Assembly (NCBI RefSeq): GCF_029889905.1
Contig: NZ_JARANZ010000004.1
Coordinates: forward strand, 186,001 to 250,000
From: Chromohalobacter sp. 11-W
GTDB taxonomy: Bacteria; Pseudomonadota; Gammaproteobacteria; Pseudomonadales; Halomonadaceae
Length of the DNA: 64,000 bases
Direction of reading: 5' to 3'
The position numbers and the translations under genes were made by a program. The notes under the pieces are model-generated. The model made no database searches, was not told the DNA's origin, and saw only the letters and a list, made by a program, of their open reading frames with translations. Shown piece after piece: positions 1 through 8,586 of this stretch. Position 1 is the stretch's first letter. Every line of letters starts with the position of its first letter.

Positions 1-509
1 ATCAGGCGCGCGGCTTCCGGATACCATTGATCCCAGCAGACCAAGACACCGAGCCGGCCGACAGATGTTTCGATGGGCTCGAACCCGGCATTTTCTTCGG
101 CATCGCCGGGTGTGAAATAGAATTTTTCGTAGAACCCTGGATCGTCGGGAATATGCATCTTGCGATAGTGGCCGACGCGCCCGCGCTGACGGTCGAAGAC
201 TACTGCCGTGTTGTGATAGAGCCCAGCGGCGCGGCGCTCGAAAAGCGAGCCGACGAGCACGATGTCGAGCTCGGCGGCCAGGGCGGCCAGATGCTGGGCG
301 CTGGGGCCGTCGAGCGGTTCGGCCAGGTCGAACAGGCGGTCGTCTTCGGTCTGGCAGAAGTAATGCGTGGCATGCAGTTCCTGAAGCAGAATCAACTCGG
401 CGCCTTTACCTGCCAGTTCACGAACACCGGCGTCGCTTTCCTGCAGGCTACGGGCTTTGTCGGGCCAGGCTTGTTGCTGAACGAGTCCTACCTTGAGCGT
501 CGAGGACAT
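1..509 (-). CDS. aguB: N-carbamoylputrescine amidase, C-terminus cut by window edge
   Basis: Nitrilase-superfamily amidase that hydrolyses N-carbamoylputrescine to putrescine, ammonia and CO2, the second step of the agmatine route to putrescine. About 169 N-terminal residues are visible; the rest lies beyond base 1. The start MSSTLKVGLVQQ, the catalytic-Glu segment LILLQELH, the Lys segment HYRKMHIPD and the start of the nucleophile segment VLVCWDQWYPEAAR (Cys) are all present. GGAG lies 7 nt before the ATG and falls inside the last codons of aguA, whose stop is only 4 nt upstream, so the two genes are surely co-transcribed and probably translationally coupled. The identification is firm because of family motifs plus aguA next door. 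Confidence 0.93.
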   Translation of the reverse strand, partial: MSSTLKVGLVQQQAWPDKARSLQESDAGVRELAGKGAELILLQELHATHYFCQTEDDRLFDLAEPLDGPSAQHLAALAAELDIVLVGSLFERRAAGLYHNTAVVFDRQRGRVGHYRKMHIPDDPGFYEKFYFTPGDAEENAGFEPIETSVGRLGVLVCWDQWYPEAARL

Positions 510-513
510 GGCA

Positions 514-1611
514 TCACTCCTTATTATTGGCACTGCGATCGTTGGCACCGCGGTCATTGGCCTCGGCGGTGGATGCGGTGAAGAAAGCGCCGCGTGGCAG
601 CTGCATGGTCAGGCAGTGGAGGCTGCCATGTTGGCGGATCACGGTGCGACAGTCGATGGGAATGATATCGCGCCCGGGGAACGCACTGGCCAGTGCCGTT
701 AGGGCCACGCCATCGGCGGCATCGGCATAGGTGGGCACGAGGACCGCGCCATTGATGATCAGGAAGTTGGCATAGGTAGCGGGCAGGCGATGGCCGTCAT
801 CGGGGTCATAGCATGCGCGGGGCAAGGGCAGGGGGATGAGGCGATAAGGCTCGCCATCGGCACGCTGAAAGGCCTTGAGTTCGCTTTCCATCTGCGCCAA
901 CGCGGAGAAGTGCGGGTCGTCAGGGTCTTCGCAGCGCACATACGCAATGGTCTCGGCATCGCAAAAGCGCGCCAGGGTATCGATGTGGCTATCGGTATCG
1001 TCACCTTCGAGATGACCTTGCGTGAGCCACAGACAACGTTCGATGCCCATGTCGTCGCGCAAGGCGGCTTCGATCTCTTCACGCGTCAGGTGTGGATTGC
1101 GGTTGGGATTGAGCAGGCAGGCTTCGGTGAGCAGTAACGTGCCATAGCCATCGCCGTCGATGGCGCCGCCTTCCAGAACCATTTCGCGTGCCTCCCGCAG
1201 GGCGGCGTAAATGCCAATACCCGAGAGAGTCGCGGTCAGCGCATCATCGCGTTCGGCGGCGAACTTGCCGCCCCAGCCCGTGAAGCGATAATCGAGCAGC
1301 ACGATCTGGCCGTCGCGTTCGATAGCAATTGGCCCGTGGTCGCGGGTCCAGGTATCGTCCGAGGGCGCTTCAATGAGATGCCATTGCTTAGGATGAATGC
1401 CCAAGCGGAAAAAGCGTGAGTCGAGACGTTGGCGTGTCGCGTCATCGGCGACGATAACCAATACGGGCTGGTATCGTGTGATCGCCACGACCAAGGCTTC
1501 CAGAGAGGCTTCGATACGCTCGAGCAGAGGCTCCCAATCGCTTTCGGCACTGGGCCAAGTGAGTTGAATGGCGTCCTGAGGATGCCATTCGGGGAACAGG
1601 CGTGGGAGCAT
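514..1611 (-). CDS. aguA: Agmatine deiminase
   Basis: Converts agmatine to N-carbamoylputrescine and ammonia; cytoplasmic, guanidino-modifying (peptidylarginine-deiminase-like) fold. The 365-residue length fits the family. Visible signatures are the N-terminal FPEWHPQDAIQLTWP, the substrate-pocket segment DDTWTRDHGPIA, the acidic/His segment GHLEGDDTDSHID and the nucleophile segment GSLHCLTMQ with Cys near residue 333. GGAG lies 6 nt before the ATG. First gene of an aguA-aguB pair. The last residues contain a short repeated ANDR tail (15-nt units around 517-561) that is not part of the catalytic fold. Divergent from the lipoprotein transporter across a gap of about 220 nt. Confidence 0.95.
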   Translation of the reverse strand: MLPRLFPEWHPQDAIQLTWPSAESDWEPLLERIEASLEALVVAITRYQPVLVIVADDATRQRLDSRFFRLGIHPKQWHLIEAPSDDTWTRDHGPIAIERDGQIVLLDYRFTGWGGKFAAERDDALTATLSGIGIYAALREAREMVLEGGAIDGDGYGTLLLTEACLLNPNRNPHLTREEIEAALRDDMGIERCLWLTQGHLEGDDTDSHIDTLARFCDAETIAYVRCEDPDDPHFSALAQMESELKAFQRADGEPYRLIPLPLPRACYDPDDGHRLPATYANFLIINGAVLVPTYADAADGVALTALASAFPGRDIIPIDCRTVIRQHGSLHCLTMQLPRGAFFTASTAEANDRGANDRSANNKE

Positions 1612-1831
1612 TGCGGTCTCCTATAGGGATTGAGGCACGACACCGTGGCAGGACCTCGTTCGTCATGTCGATATGACAGCGACCGCGGCATTTTAGTCTT
1701 CGCCGACACGGATGCAAGTATCACCAGGCGCTGCCCATGATGATGCCATCGGATGGTTTTTTCGCCGTCATTGGCTCATGCAGGAGCACGCAAAAACACG
1801 TACCATGAGCCCGGCTCATACCAAGGAATCG

Positions 1832-3079
1832 ATGTCGATGCTGGATCGCTTGCCGTTTCTTATCGGATTGCGCTATGTACGCGCGAAACGTCGCAACCAT
1901 TTCATTTCATTCATATCTCTGACGTCCATGCTGGGCTTGATGCTGGGCGTGGCGGTGTTGATCCTCGTGTTGTCGGTCATGAACGGTTTCGATCATGAAC
2001 TGCGGACACGCATATTGGGTATGGTGCCGCATACCAAGATCGAAGCCCAGGGAGGCATGACGGACTGGAAGACACTCGCCGAACGCCTGGAGAAGCGTGA
2101 CCACGTCATTGGCGCGGCGCCGTACGTTCAACAGCAAGGCATGTTTTCCTCCGAAGGACGTACCCAGGGAGCAATGGTCAACGGGATCGACCCGAGCTAC
2201 GAAAGCAAGGTGTCGATCATCGACGAGCACATGACGCGAGGCTCGCTAGACGACCTTGCGCCCGGCGAGTGGCATGTGGTGCTGGGTGACTTGCTGGCAC
2301 GCAACCTTGGCGTGGGTGTGGGGGATCGCGTGACCTTGCTGGTGCCTGAGGCCTCGATCACGCCGGGGGGCGTCTTCCCGCGCCTCAAGCGTTTCACCGT
2401 CAGCGGTATCTTCAAGATAGGCGCCGATCTCGACGCCAACCTGGCTTATGCCAACATCCATGACATGCAGAAGCTGGGCCGCCTGGGAGATGCGGTCGGT
2501 GGACTGCGTCTGGAACTGGATGATCTCTTCCAGGCGGGGCCGGTCACCAACGAGATCGTGAACGATCTGGGTAGTGGTTACCGGGGGGTAGACTGGACCT
2601 ATACCCACGGCAATCTGTTTCAGGCGATCCAGATGGAAAAACGCATGATCGGGTTGCTATTGATGGTGATTGTCGCCGTGGCGGCATTCAACATCGTCTC
2701 CACACTGGTCATGGTGGTGACGGACAAGCATGCCGACATCGCGATCTTGCGAACCATCGGCGCCAAGCCGGGCACTATCATGCGTATCTTCATAGTCCAG
2801 GGGATGGCGATCGGGACGATTGGCACCGTCGTGGGGGTGGCGCTCGGCGTGGTGCTGGCGTTGTCGATATCGGACTTGATTGCCTGGTTCGAGGCGTTGA
2901 CGGGGATCCAGTTCCTGGACCCCAATGTCTATTTCATCAGCTATCTACCCTCGCAACTTCAGTGGGGCGACGTGGGCATCATCGCGGGAGCGGCTTTCGT
3001 GCTGACATTCCTGTCAACGTTGTACCCCGCTTGGCGTGCGGCGCGTATTCAACCGGCCGAGGTATTGCGTTATGAATGA
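1832..3079 (+). CDS. lolC: Lipoprotein-releasing ABC transporter permease, LolC/LolE family (probably hybrid LolF type)
   Basis: Inner-membrane permease that, with LolD, extracts mature outer-membrane lipoproteins and hands them to LolA. 415 residues from this ATG; AAGGA lies 4 nt upstream, and a second in-frame ATG at 1838 is equally possible. One N-terminal TM segment (about residues 25-50), a large periplasmic domain, then three C-terminal TM segments. The sequence mixes features: GNLFQAIQMEKRMIG and the ending STLYPAWRAARIQPAEVLRYE-type tail resemble LolC, while FNIVSTLVMVVTDK and VYFISYLPSQLQW resemble LolE. No second permease follows lolD, as it does in lolCDE operons, so a homodimeric LolF-type permease is likely. 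That last point is inference from recalled sequences. Confidence 0.88.
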   Translation: MSMLDRLPFLIGLRYVRAKRRNHFISFISLTSMLGLMLGVAVLILVLSVMNGFDHELRTRILGMVPHTKIEAQGGMTDWKTLAERLEKRDHVIGAAPYVQQQGMFSSEGRTQGAMVNGIDPSYESKVSIIDEHMTRGSLDDLAPGEWHVVLGDLLARNLGVGVGDRVTLLVPEASITPGGVFPRLKRFTVSGIFKIGADLDANLAYANIHDMQKLGRLGDAVGGLRLELDDLFQAGPVTNEIVNDLGSGYRGVDWTYTHGNLFQAIQMEKRMIGLLLMVIVAVAAFNIVSTLVMVVTDKHADIAILRTIGAKPGTIMRIFIVQGMAIGTIGTVVGVALGVVLALSISDLIAWFEALTGIQFLDPNVYFISYLPSQLQWGDVGIIAGAAFVLTFLSTLYPAWRAARIQPAEVLRYE

Positions 3080-3089
3080 GGAAGCCGCG

Positions 3090-3800
3090 ATGGCATCGAA
3101 TGGCAACCCCACGTTCGCCAACAATGAGGTCATGCTGCAGTGCGACGGCCTGACGCGTATTTATCGCGAGGGTCCGCAGGACGTCACTGTGCTTGATGCG
3201 CTGGAATTGGAAGTGCGTGCCGGTGAGCGCGTTGCCGTAGTGGGTAGCTCAGGATCAGGCAAAACCACATTGCTCAATCTCTTGGGTGGCCTCGACCGTC
3301 CGAGTGCGGGACATGTACGCATTGCCGGCCAGTCGCTGACCGAAATGGGGGAAGCCGCATTGGGCGGCTTTCGCAATCGCCATATCGGCTTCGTGTATCA
3401 GTTTCACCACCTGCTGGCGGAGTTTTCGGCGTTGGAAAATGTCGCCATGCCATTGCTCATTCGTGGGCAAAAGCGGCAGGAGGCGCAGGAAAAGGCGCGT
3501 GACATTCTCTCCCGCGTGGGCATGGCAGAGCGCTGCGAGCATAAACCGGGCGAACTGTCGGGCGGGGAGCGGCAACGCGTGGCGATAGCCCGCGCCTTGG
3601 TGACCGATCCCAGCCTGGTGCTGATGGACGAGCCGACCGGTAATCTTGATCAGACCACGGCGGGCAATATCCTGTCGTTGATGGATAGCCTTGCCGCGCG
3701 TAGTGCCTGCGCCTTCATCATCGTCACCCACGACACCGGTCTCGCCGCCCACCAGGACCGCGTGATGCGCCTTGATCAGGGGCGCCTGAGTGCGGACTGA
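3090..3800 (+). CDS. lolD: Lipoprotein-releasing system ATP-binding protein LolD
   Basis: ATPase subunit of the lipoprotein exporter. 236 residues from the ATG at 3090, close to the family norm of about 230. This start is preferred over the ATG at 3072 (which overlaps the permease stop) because GAGGAA sits 6 nt before it. Walker A GSSGSGKTT at residues 52-60, Q-loop in YQFHHLL, ABC signature LSGGERQRVAIARAL, Walker B LVLMDEPTGNLD and the H-loop IIVTHD are intact. It begins 10 nt after the permease stop, so the pair forms one operon. Its stop is only 9 nt from that of the convergent DUF2062 gene, with no terminator in between. Confidence 0.95.
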   Translation: MASNGNPTFANNEVMLQCDGLTRIYREGPQDVTVLDALELEVRAGERVAVVGSSGSGKTTLLNLLGGLDRPSAGHVRIAGQSLTEMGEAALGGFRNRHIGFVYQFHHLLAEFSALENVAMPLLIRGQKRQEAQEKARDILSRVGMAERCEHKPGELSGGERQRVAIARALVTDPSLVLMDEPTGNLDQTTAGNILSLMDSLAARSACAFIIVTHDTGLAAHQDRVMRLDQGRLSAD

Positions 3801-3809
3801 GTGAGGACG

Positions 3810-4367
3810 TTACGTCTGACGCTGGCGGCGTCGCCGTGCGCGGCGCTGCCAGCTTCGGGCCACCTGCCAACGCCAGATCAGGCGAATGATCAGGTTGCTG
3901 AGCAAACCGACGATGATCGCCACCACGAGCGAGCCCACGAGCAGGGCGGGCAAGATATCCGCCATTTTTTCGGCAATCCACGCCGTCGACAGCCTGTCGG
4001 GCATGTGGCGTGCGGGGGAGTCGAGCAGCCATGCGCCGACACGGTAATTAAAGTAGAAAATCACCGGCATGGTGAGCGGGTTGGTCAGCCAGACGAGGCT
4101 AACCGACAATGGCAGGTTGCAGCGCAACAGCCAGGCGCCGAAGGCGGCGACGACCATCTGTAATGGGATCGGTAATAGCGCAACGAAAAGACCCACCATG
4201 AAAGCATTGCCAACGCTACGGCGCGACAGCATCCATAGGGACGGGTCGCCCAGCAGGTGATGCATGAAACGCAGCGACCGTTGGCGTTTCAGCGTTTCCG
4301 GCCGGGGCATGTAACGCTGCAGAAATCGGCGAGGCATGATCCACGAGCTATCGAAGTGTCGATTCAT
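3810..4367 (-). CDS. DUF2062 family membrane protein
   Basis: Small integral membrane protein of unknown function, 185 residues. The DUF2062 hallmarks are an N-terminal basic segment (MPRRFLQRYMP), RRSVGNAFMVGLFVALLPIPLQM, and the NPLTMPVIFYFNYRVGAWLL segment, with two to three hydrophobic stretches (about residues 55-75, 80-110, 140-165) and an Arg-rich C-terminal tail. An internal ATG at 4337 would give a start at MPRRFL that matches many relatives; neither start has a strong Shine-Dalgarno sequence. It is convergent with lolD and divergent from comEC. Family membership is clear; the biochemical role is not known to me. Confidence 0.82.
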   Translation of the reverse strand: MNRHFDSSWIMPRRFLQRYMPRPETLKRQRSLRFMHHLLGDPSLWMLSRRSVGNAFMVGLFVALLPIPLQMVVAAFGAWLLRCNLPLSVSLVWLTNPLTMPVIFYFNYRVGAWLLDSPARHMPDRLSTAWIAEKMADILPALLVGSLVVAIIVGLLSNLIIRLIWRWQVARSWQRRARRRRQRQT

Positions 4368-4457
4368 TATCCATACAACCCTGGGCTCTCGCTATCGTTG
4401 CGCGTCGGCGCGCATCAGTCGATGATATATCGTCATTAGCTAAGAAAAGGATGGCGA

Positions 4458-6734
4458 ATGAATCTGGGGTGGGCGATGCCGCTGGCCCTGGCGGCTCTTG
4501 TCGGCAGCGTCTGGGGTTGGTGGGGACTGGCCGGCGGTGTCTGCGTGTGGGGGCTGGCCGTCCTGTTGGCTGTGGCACGCGGACGCTGGCGATGGCTTGC
4601 GATGCTCGTCGTGGCGGGGATATGCGCGTGGCAGATTACCGAGCAGCGCGTAGGCACGTTGCCCGAGGGCTTGTCGCGTCAGGATGTCACGCTCGCTGGG
4701 CGGGTGACGCAGGTAAGTGAAGATCAAGGGCTGACACGCGTGCGCGTTGCGGTCACACACTGCGCGCCTCGAGAGACCGATTTACCGTCCTGCGAGGCGC
4801 TTTCGAAGGTGCGGCTGTCATGGTACGACGCCCCGGTGATGCACACCGGAGAGCGCTGGCGATGGTGCGTGCGCATGCGTCCGCCGCAGGGCTTCGCCAA
4901 TGATTACGGCTTCGATTATGCGGCCTGGCTATGGCGCGAAGGCATCCAGGCGACGGGGTATGTGCGTGATTCGTCCGTGACACAGCGTTTGATGACTGCG
5001 TCTCCTACCATGCGCGATGCCGGCTTGGCGTTTCTGGATACGCAGCCATTGTCCGAGCTTGCTACCCGCTGGTTGGCGGCGCTTACGCTGGGCGCTAGTG
5101 AGCGTCTGACGCAGGACGACTGGGACTTGCTCAACGCGACTGGCACCACGCACCTGATGGTGATATCCGGATTGCATGTCGGCTTGGTGGCGAGCGTGAC
5201 GCTGGTCTTGCTACGCCTGCTAGCGCGAGGTATGACACCAGGGCATTGGCGCCTCGCGACTTGGCCGTGGTGGCTAGCAGGGCTTGCGACGTTAGGATAT
5301 GCCGGCATGGCGGGGTTCGAACCGCCCGCGCTACGCGCCACGGTGATGGCCTTGCTAGGGTTGTGGGTGGCCAGCGGACGTCATGCGCCAGGGCCTTGGC
5401 AGGCCTGGTGGCTGGCGTTGCTGGTGATCGTGGTGAGTGATCCTCTGACGATGTGGCGCCCTGGGCTGTGGCTATCGTTTCTGGCGGTGGGCGTGCTGAT
5501 CGCGGCCTGGCAGGGGCGTCCCGCGCCGCGTGGTGTGCGGGGATGGCTGTGGGCATTGGCTCGTTCGCAATGCTTGCTGGCGCCGTTCATGGCCGCCGCC
5601 GTGCTGATCGGGTTCGAGAGGCTGGCGCCGGTGGGGCCGCTGGTCAATCTGGTGGCGGTGCCGCTGGTCGGCAGCATCATGGTGCCGCTGGGGCTGCTGG
5701 GCTGGGCGTTGGCCTGGTCGTCGAGTCTGGCGATGATCCCGTGGGGGATATTCGATGGACTCGCTCAGGGCGTTTGGAACGGGCTGACACTGGCTGCCGC
5801 GTGGCTGCCTGTGTGGTCGCCGCCGATATGGGAAACATGGCCGCTGGCGCTGATATTGGCTGTGCTGGGCATGGTGTGGCTGATCCCCGGGCTGTGGGGA
5901 TATCTGCGCCTTTGGGCCTCGGTGAGCCTGATCGCTCTGGCGTTCGTCCTGCGTCCGCCCGCTATTGCGCCGGGGCGGGTCGTGGTCACCGTGCACGATG
6001 TGGGACAGGGGCAGTTGGTCGAGCTGCGCAGTGCCACTCAGCACTTGCTGTTCGACACCGGGCCACGTTATGGCTCGGGATTCACTCCCGCGGAGTCGCT
6101 GTGGCCACCGGGACGGCACTTCGACGATATCATCGTCAGCCATAGCGATCGCGATCATGCCGGCGGGGTGGAGACGCTTGACGAGATGCATCATGTGGCG
6201 CGCTGGTGGGGGCCGCCGGAGATGCCCCTGGGCGTCGCCACACGGGCGTGTCGTCGCGGTGTAGGGTGGCAGCGAGATGGCGTCGACTACCGTTTTCTAT
6301 CGCCCGTTGGGGGTGACGTGACGCGCTCCGACAATGATCGTTCGTGCGTATTGCAGGTGACGGCTGACGATCAGCGCTTGTTGATCACGGGGGATGCGGG
6401 AGACTTCGTCGAAAAGCGCTTGCTGGCGGGGCTCGAGACCCCGTTGACGGTCCTGGTTGCAGGGCATCATGGCAGTCGTACCAGTTCCTCGCAGGCGTTC
6501 GTCGCCCGCACTCGGCCGGAGCACGTCATCTTTAGTGCCGGCCGGGACAATGCGCATGGGCATCCGCATTCCGAAGTGGTGCGCCGTTTTCGCCGCGCCG
6601 GCAGTTGCTTATGGAATACCGCCACGGACGGCGCATTGCGTTTCACGCTGGGCGTACCGGCGCCGCGCATGCATCCGGCGCGCCCGCCCGGCGGTGTCGA
6701 AGGGGCGTGCATTGGGGTAGAATCCGGCGATTGA
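4458..6734 (+). CDS. comEC: DNA internalization-related competence protein ComEC/Rec2
   Basis: Inner-membrane channel for uptake of single-stranded transforming DNA. 758 residues, full length. Order: N-terminal DUF4131-type domain with TM segments (residues 1-50), the multi-spanning competence domain (TTHLMVISGLHVGL at about 230-243, then many TM helices to about 500), and a C-terminal metallo-beta-lactamase domain with HDVGQG, FDTGPR, SHSDRDHAGG, TGDAG and AGHHGSRTS metal-ligand motifs. AAAGGA lies 8 nt before the ATG. All key histidines and aspartates of the nuclease-like domain are kept, so the gene appears functional. No other competence or pilus assembly genes lie beside it. It precedes msbA, as in enteric bacteria. 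Confidence 0.95.
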   Translation: MNLGWAMPLALAALVGSVWGWWGLAGGVCVWGLAVLLAVARGRWRWLAMLVVAGICAWQITEQRVGTLPEGLSRQDVTLAGRVTQVSEDQGLTRVRVAVTHCAPRETDLPSCEALSKVRLSWYDAPVMHTGERWRWCVRMRPPQGFANDYGFDYAAWLWREGIQATGYVRDSSVTQRLMTASPTMRDAGLAFLDTQPLSELATRWLAALTLGASERLTQDDWDLLNATGTTHLMVISGLHVGLVASVTLVLLRLLARGMTPGHWRLATWPWWLAGLATLGYAGMAGFEPPALRATVMALLGLWVASGRHAPGPWQAWWLALLVIVVSDPLTMWRPGLWLSFLAVGVLIAAWQGRPAPRGVRGWLWALARSQCLLAPFMAAAVLIGFERLAPVGPLVNLVAVPLVGSIMVPLGLLGWALAWSSSLAMIPWGIFDGLAQGVWNGLTLAAAWLPVWSPPIWETWPLALILAVLGMVWLIPGLWGYLRLWASVSLIALAFVLRPPAIAPGRVVVTVHDVGQGQLVELRSATQHLLFDTGPRYGSGFTPAESLWPPGRHFDDIIVSHSDRDHAGGVETLDEMHHVARWWGPPEMPLGVATRACRRGVGWQRDGVDYRFLSPVGGDVTRSDNDRSCVLQVTADDQRLLITGDAGDFVEKRLLAGLETPLTVLVAGHHGSRTSSSQAFVARTRPEHVIFSAGRDNAHGHPHSEVVRRFRRAGSCLWNTATDGALRFTLGVPAPRMHPARPPGGVEGACIGVESGD

Positions 6735-6846
6735 TGCTTGTGCATCGTATTCAAAATGGCACGCCGCCCCGCGGCTCATGCACCATTTACTTCAGTAGTT
6801 GCCCCCTTGAGTGGGGCGAGCAAGCCTCTCAACCAGCGGAGACGCC

Positions 6847-8586
6847 GTGAGAAACGCTACCAGTTGGTCCCTTTACCGTCGCTTGCTGGGATACGTTAAA
6901 CCGCATTGGAAGGCGTTCATGGCCGCTGTGGTGGGGTATGCCATCTATGCGGCCTCGAGCACCGCGTTGGCGGAAATGATGAAGCGCCTGATCGACGGCA
7001 TCCAGAACCCCGATGCGGCCTTTCGCCTGATGTTGCCCCTGTTCGTGATCGGCATGTTCGCGGCGCGGGGCGTGGGGACATTCCTGGGCACCTACTACAT
7101 GAGTGATGTAGCCCGTAATGTGGTCCATGCGTTGCGCTGCGAAGTGTTCAACCACATGTTGCGCTTGCCGGGGCGTTTTTTCGATATGCACTCCAGCGGC
7201 CATCTGCTGTCACGCGTTACCTACCATGTCGAGCAGGTGACCGGGGCCGCGACCAACGCCATCACCATCATCCTGCGTGAAGGCCTGTTCGTGATCGGCC
7301 TGGTCAGTTATCTGCTCTGGACCAACTGGATGCTGACGCTGATCTTCTTGGCCGTCACACCGTTGATTGGCCTTGTGGTCAGTTACACTAGCAAGCGCTT
7401 CCGCCGCTTGTCGCGGCGTATTCAGAATTCGATGGGCGATGTCACCCACGTCGCTTCCGAGGCGCTATCGGGTTATCGCGTGGTACGTACTCACGGTGCC
7501 GAAGGCTATGAAAAGGCGCGCTTCGCCGAGGCCAGCGATTACAACCGCGAACAGAGTATGAAGGTGGCGTTGACCAAAGCCGTCAGCACGCCGGTCATCC
7601 AGTTATTGGTGGCGCTGTCGCTGGCGGGCTTGGTATGGCTGGCGATGTCACCGGCCTTGATGGCCTCGATGACGCCGGGTGAGTTCGTGGCCTTCATTAC
7701 CGCTGCGTCGTTGATGGCCAAGCCGGTGCGGCAGCTCACCGAGGTCAACAGCACGATCCAGAAGGGACTGTCGGCCTCGCAGGAGTTGTTCGGCCTTCTC
7801 GAGCAACCGCCCGAAGTCGACGAGGGTACCTATGTGCCGACGCGCATCGACGGGCGTGTGCGTTTCGAGGGCGTTCGCTTTCGCTATGGCGAGGATCAGG
7901 CCGAGGTGCTCAAGGGTATCGATCTGGATATCCCCGCCGGGGAGATGGTCGCCATCGTGGGGCGTTCCGGCAGCGGCAAGTCGACCTTGGTGAGCTTGCT
8001 GCCACGTTTCTATCGTCCCACCGAGGGGCGAGTGACGCTGGATGACGTAGATATCCAGACCTATTCGCTGTCGCCGCTGCGTCAGCGCATCGCGCTGGTC
8101 TCCCAGCAGGTAACGCTTTTTAACACCACCATCGGTGCCAATATTGCGTACGGACATCCCGATTCCGACCGGGAAGCCGTCGAGCGCGCTGCGCGCGCCG
8201 CCTACGCGCATGAGTTCATCGAGCGTTTGCCCAATGGCTATGAGACCGTCGTCGGCGATAATGGGGTGATGCTGTCCGGCGGCCAGCGGCAGCGCCTGGC
8301 CATCGCGCGGGCCATTTTCAAGGATGCCCCTGTGCTGGTGCTCGACGAGGCCACCTCGGCGCTGGATACCGAGTCCGAGCGTTATATTCAGCAAGCGTTG
8401 GAAACGGTATGCCGTGGGCGAACGACCTTCGTCATCGCCCATCGCTTGTCGACCATCGAACGTGCCGACCGTATTCTGGTCATGGAGCAGGGCGAGATCA
8501 TCGAAAGCGGCACGCATGCTGAATTGCTGGCGCAGGATGGCGCCTATGCTGCGCTTCACCAACTGCAATTCCAGGAGGCCGAGTGA
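6847..8586 (+). CDS. msbA: Lipid A export permease/ATPase MsbA
   Basis: Half-transporter that flips core-lipid A across the inner membrane. 579 residues from GTG 6847, chosen because GGAG lies 5 nt upstream and the length matches the family (about 580); an in-frame ATG at 6811 has no such site. N-terminal six-TM exporter domain, then a nucleotide-binding domain with Walker A GRSGSGKST, signature LSGGQRQRLAIARA, Walker B VLVLDEATSALD and H-loop IAHRLST. Its TGA overlaps the GTG of lpxK by the pattern GTGA. First gene of the envelope operon msbA-lpxK-ycaR-kdsB-LMW-PTP-murB. A TAGAAT box at 6718-6723 at the comEC end might be its promoter. Confidence 0.95.
   Translation: MRNATSWSLYRRLLGYVKPHWKAFMAAVVGYAIYAASSTALAEMMKRLIDGIQNPDAAFRLMLPLFVIGMFAARGVGTFLGTYYMSDVARNVVHALRCEVFNHMLRLPGRFFDMHSSGHLLSRVTYHVEQVTGAATNAITIILREGLFVIGLVSYLLWTNWMLTLIFLAVTPLIGLVVSYTSKRFRRLSRRIQNSMGDVTHVASEALSGYRVVRTHGAEGYEKARFAEASDYNREQSMKVALTKAVSTPVIQLLVALSLAGLVWLAMSPALMASMTPGEFVAFITAASLMAKPVRQLTEVNSTIQKGLSASQELFGLLEQPPEVDEGTYVPTRIDGRVRFEGVRFRYGEDQAEVLKGIDLDIPAGEMVAIVGRSGSGKSTLVSLLPRFYRPTEGRVTLDDVDIQTYSLSPLRQRIALVSQQVTLFNTTIGANIAYGHPDSDREAVERAARAAYAHEFIERLPNGYETVVGDNGVMLSGGQRQRLAIARAIFKDAPVLVLDEATSALDTESERYIQQALETVCRGRTTFVIAHRLSTIERADRILVMEQGEIIESGTHAELLAQDGAYAALHQLQFQEAE

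Noticed and set aside
5313-5325. GGTTCGAACC, a T-loop-like sequence suggesting a tRNA
   Set aside because: It lies inside the comEC frame and no acceptor, D or anticodon arm can be folded around it.
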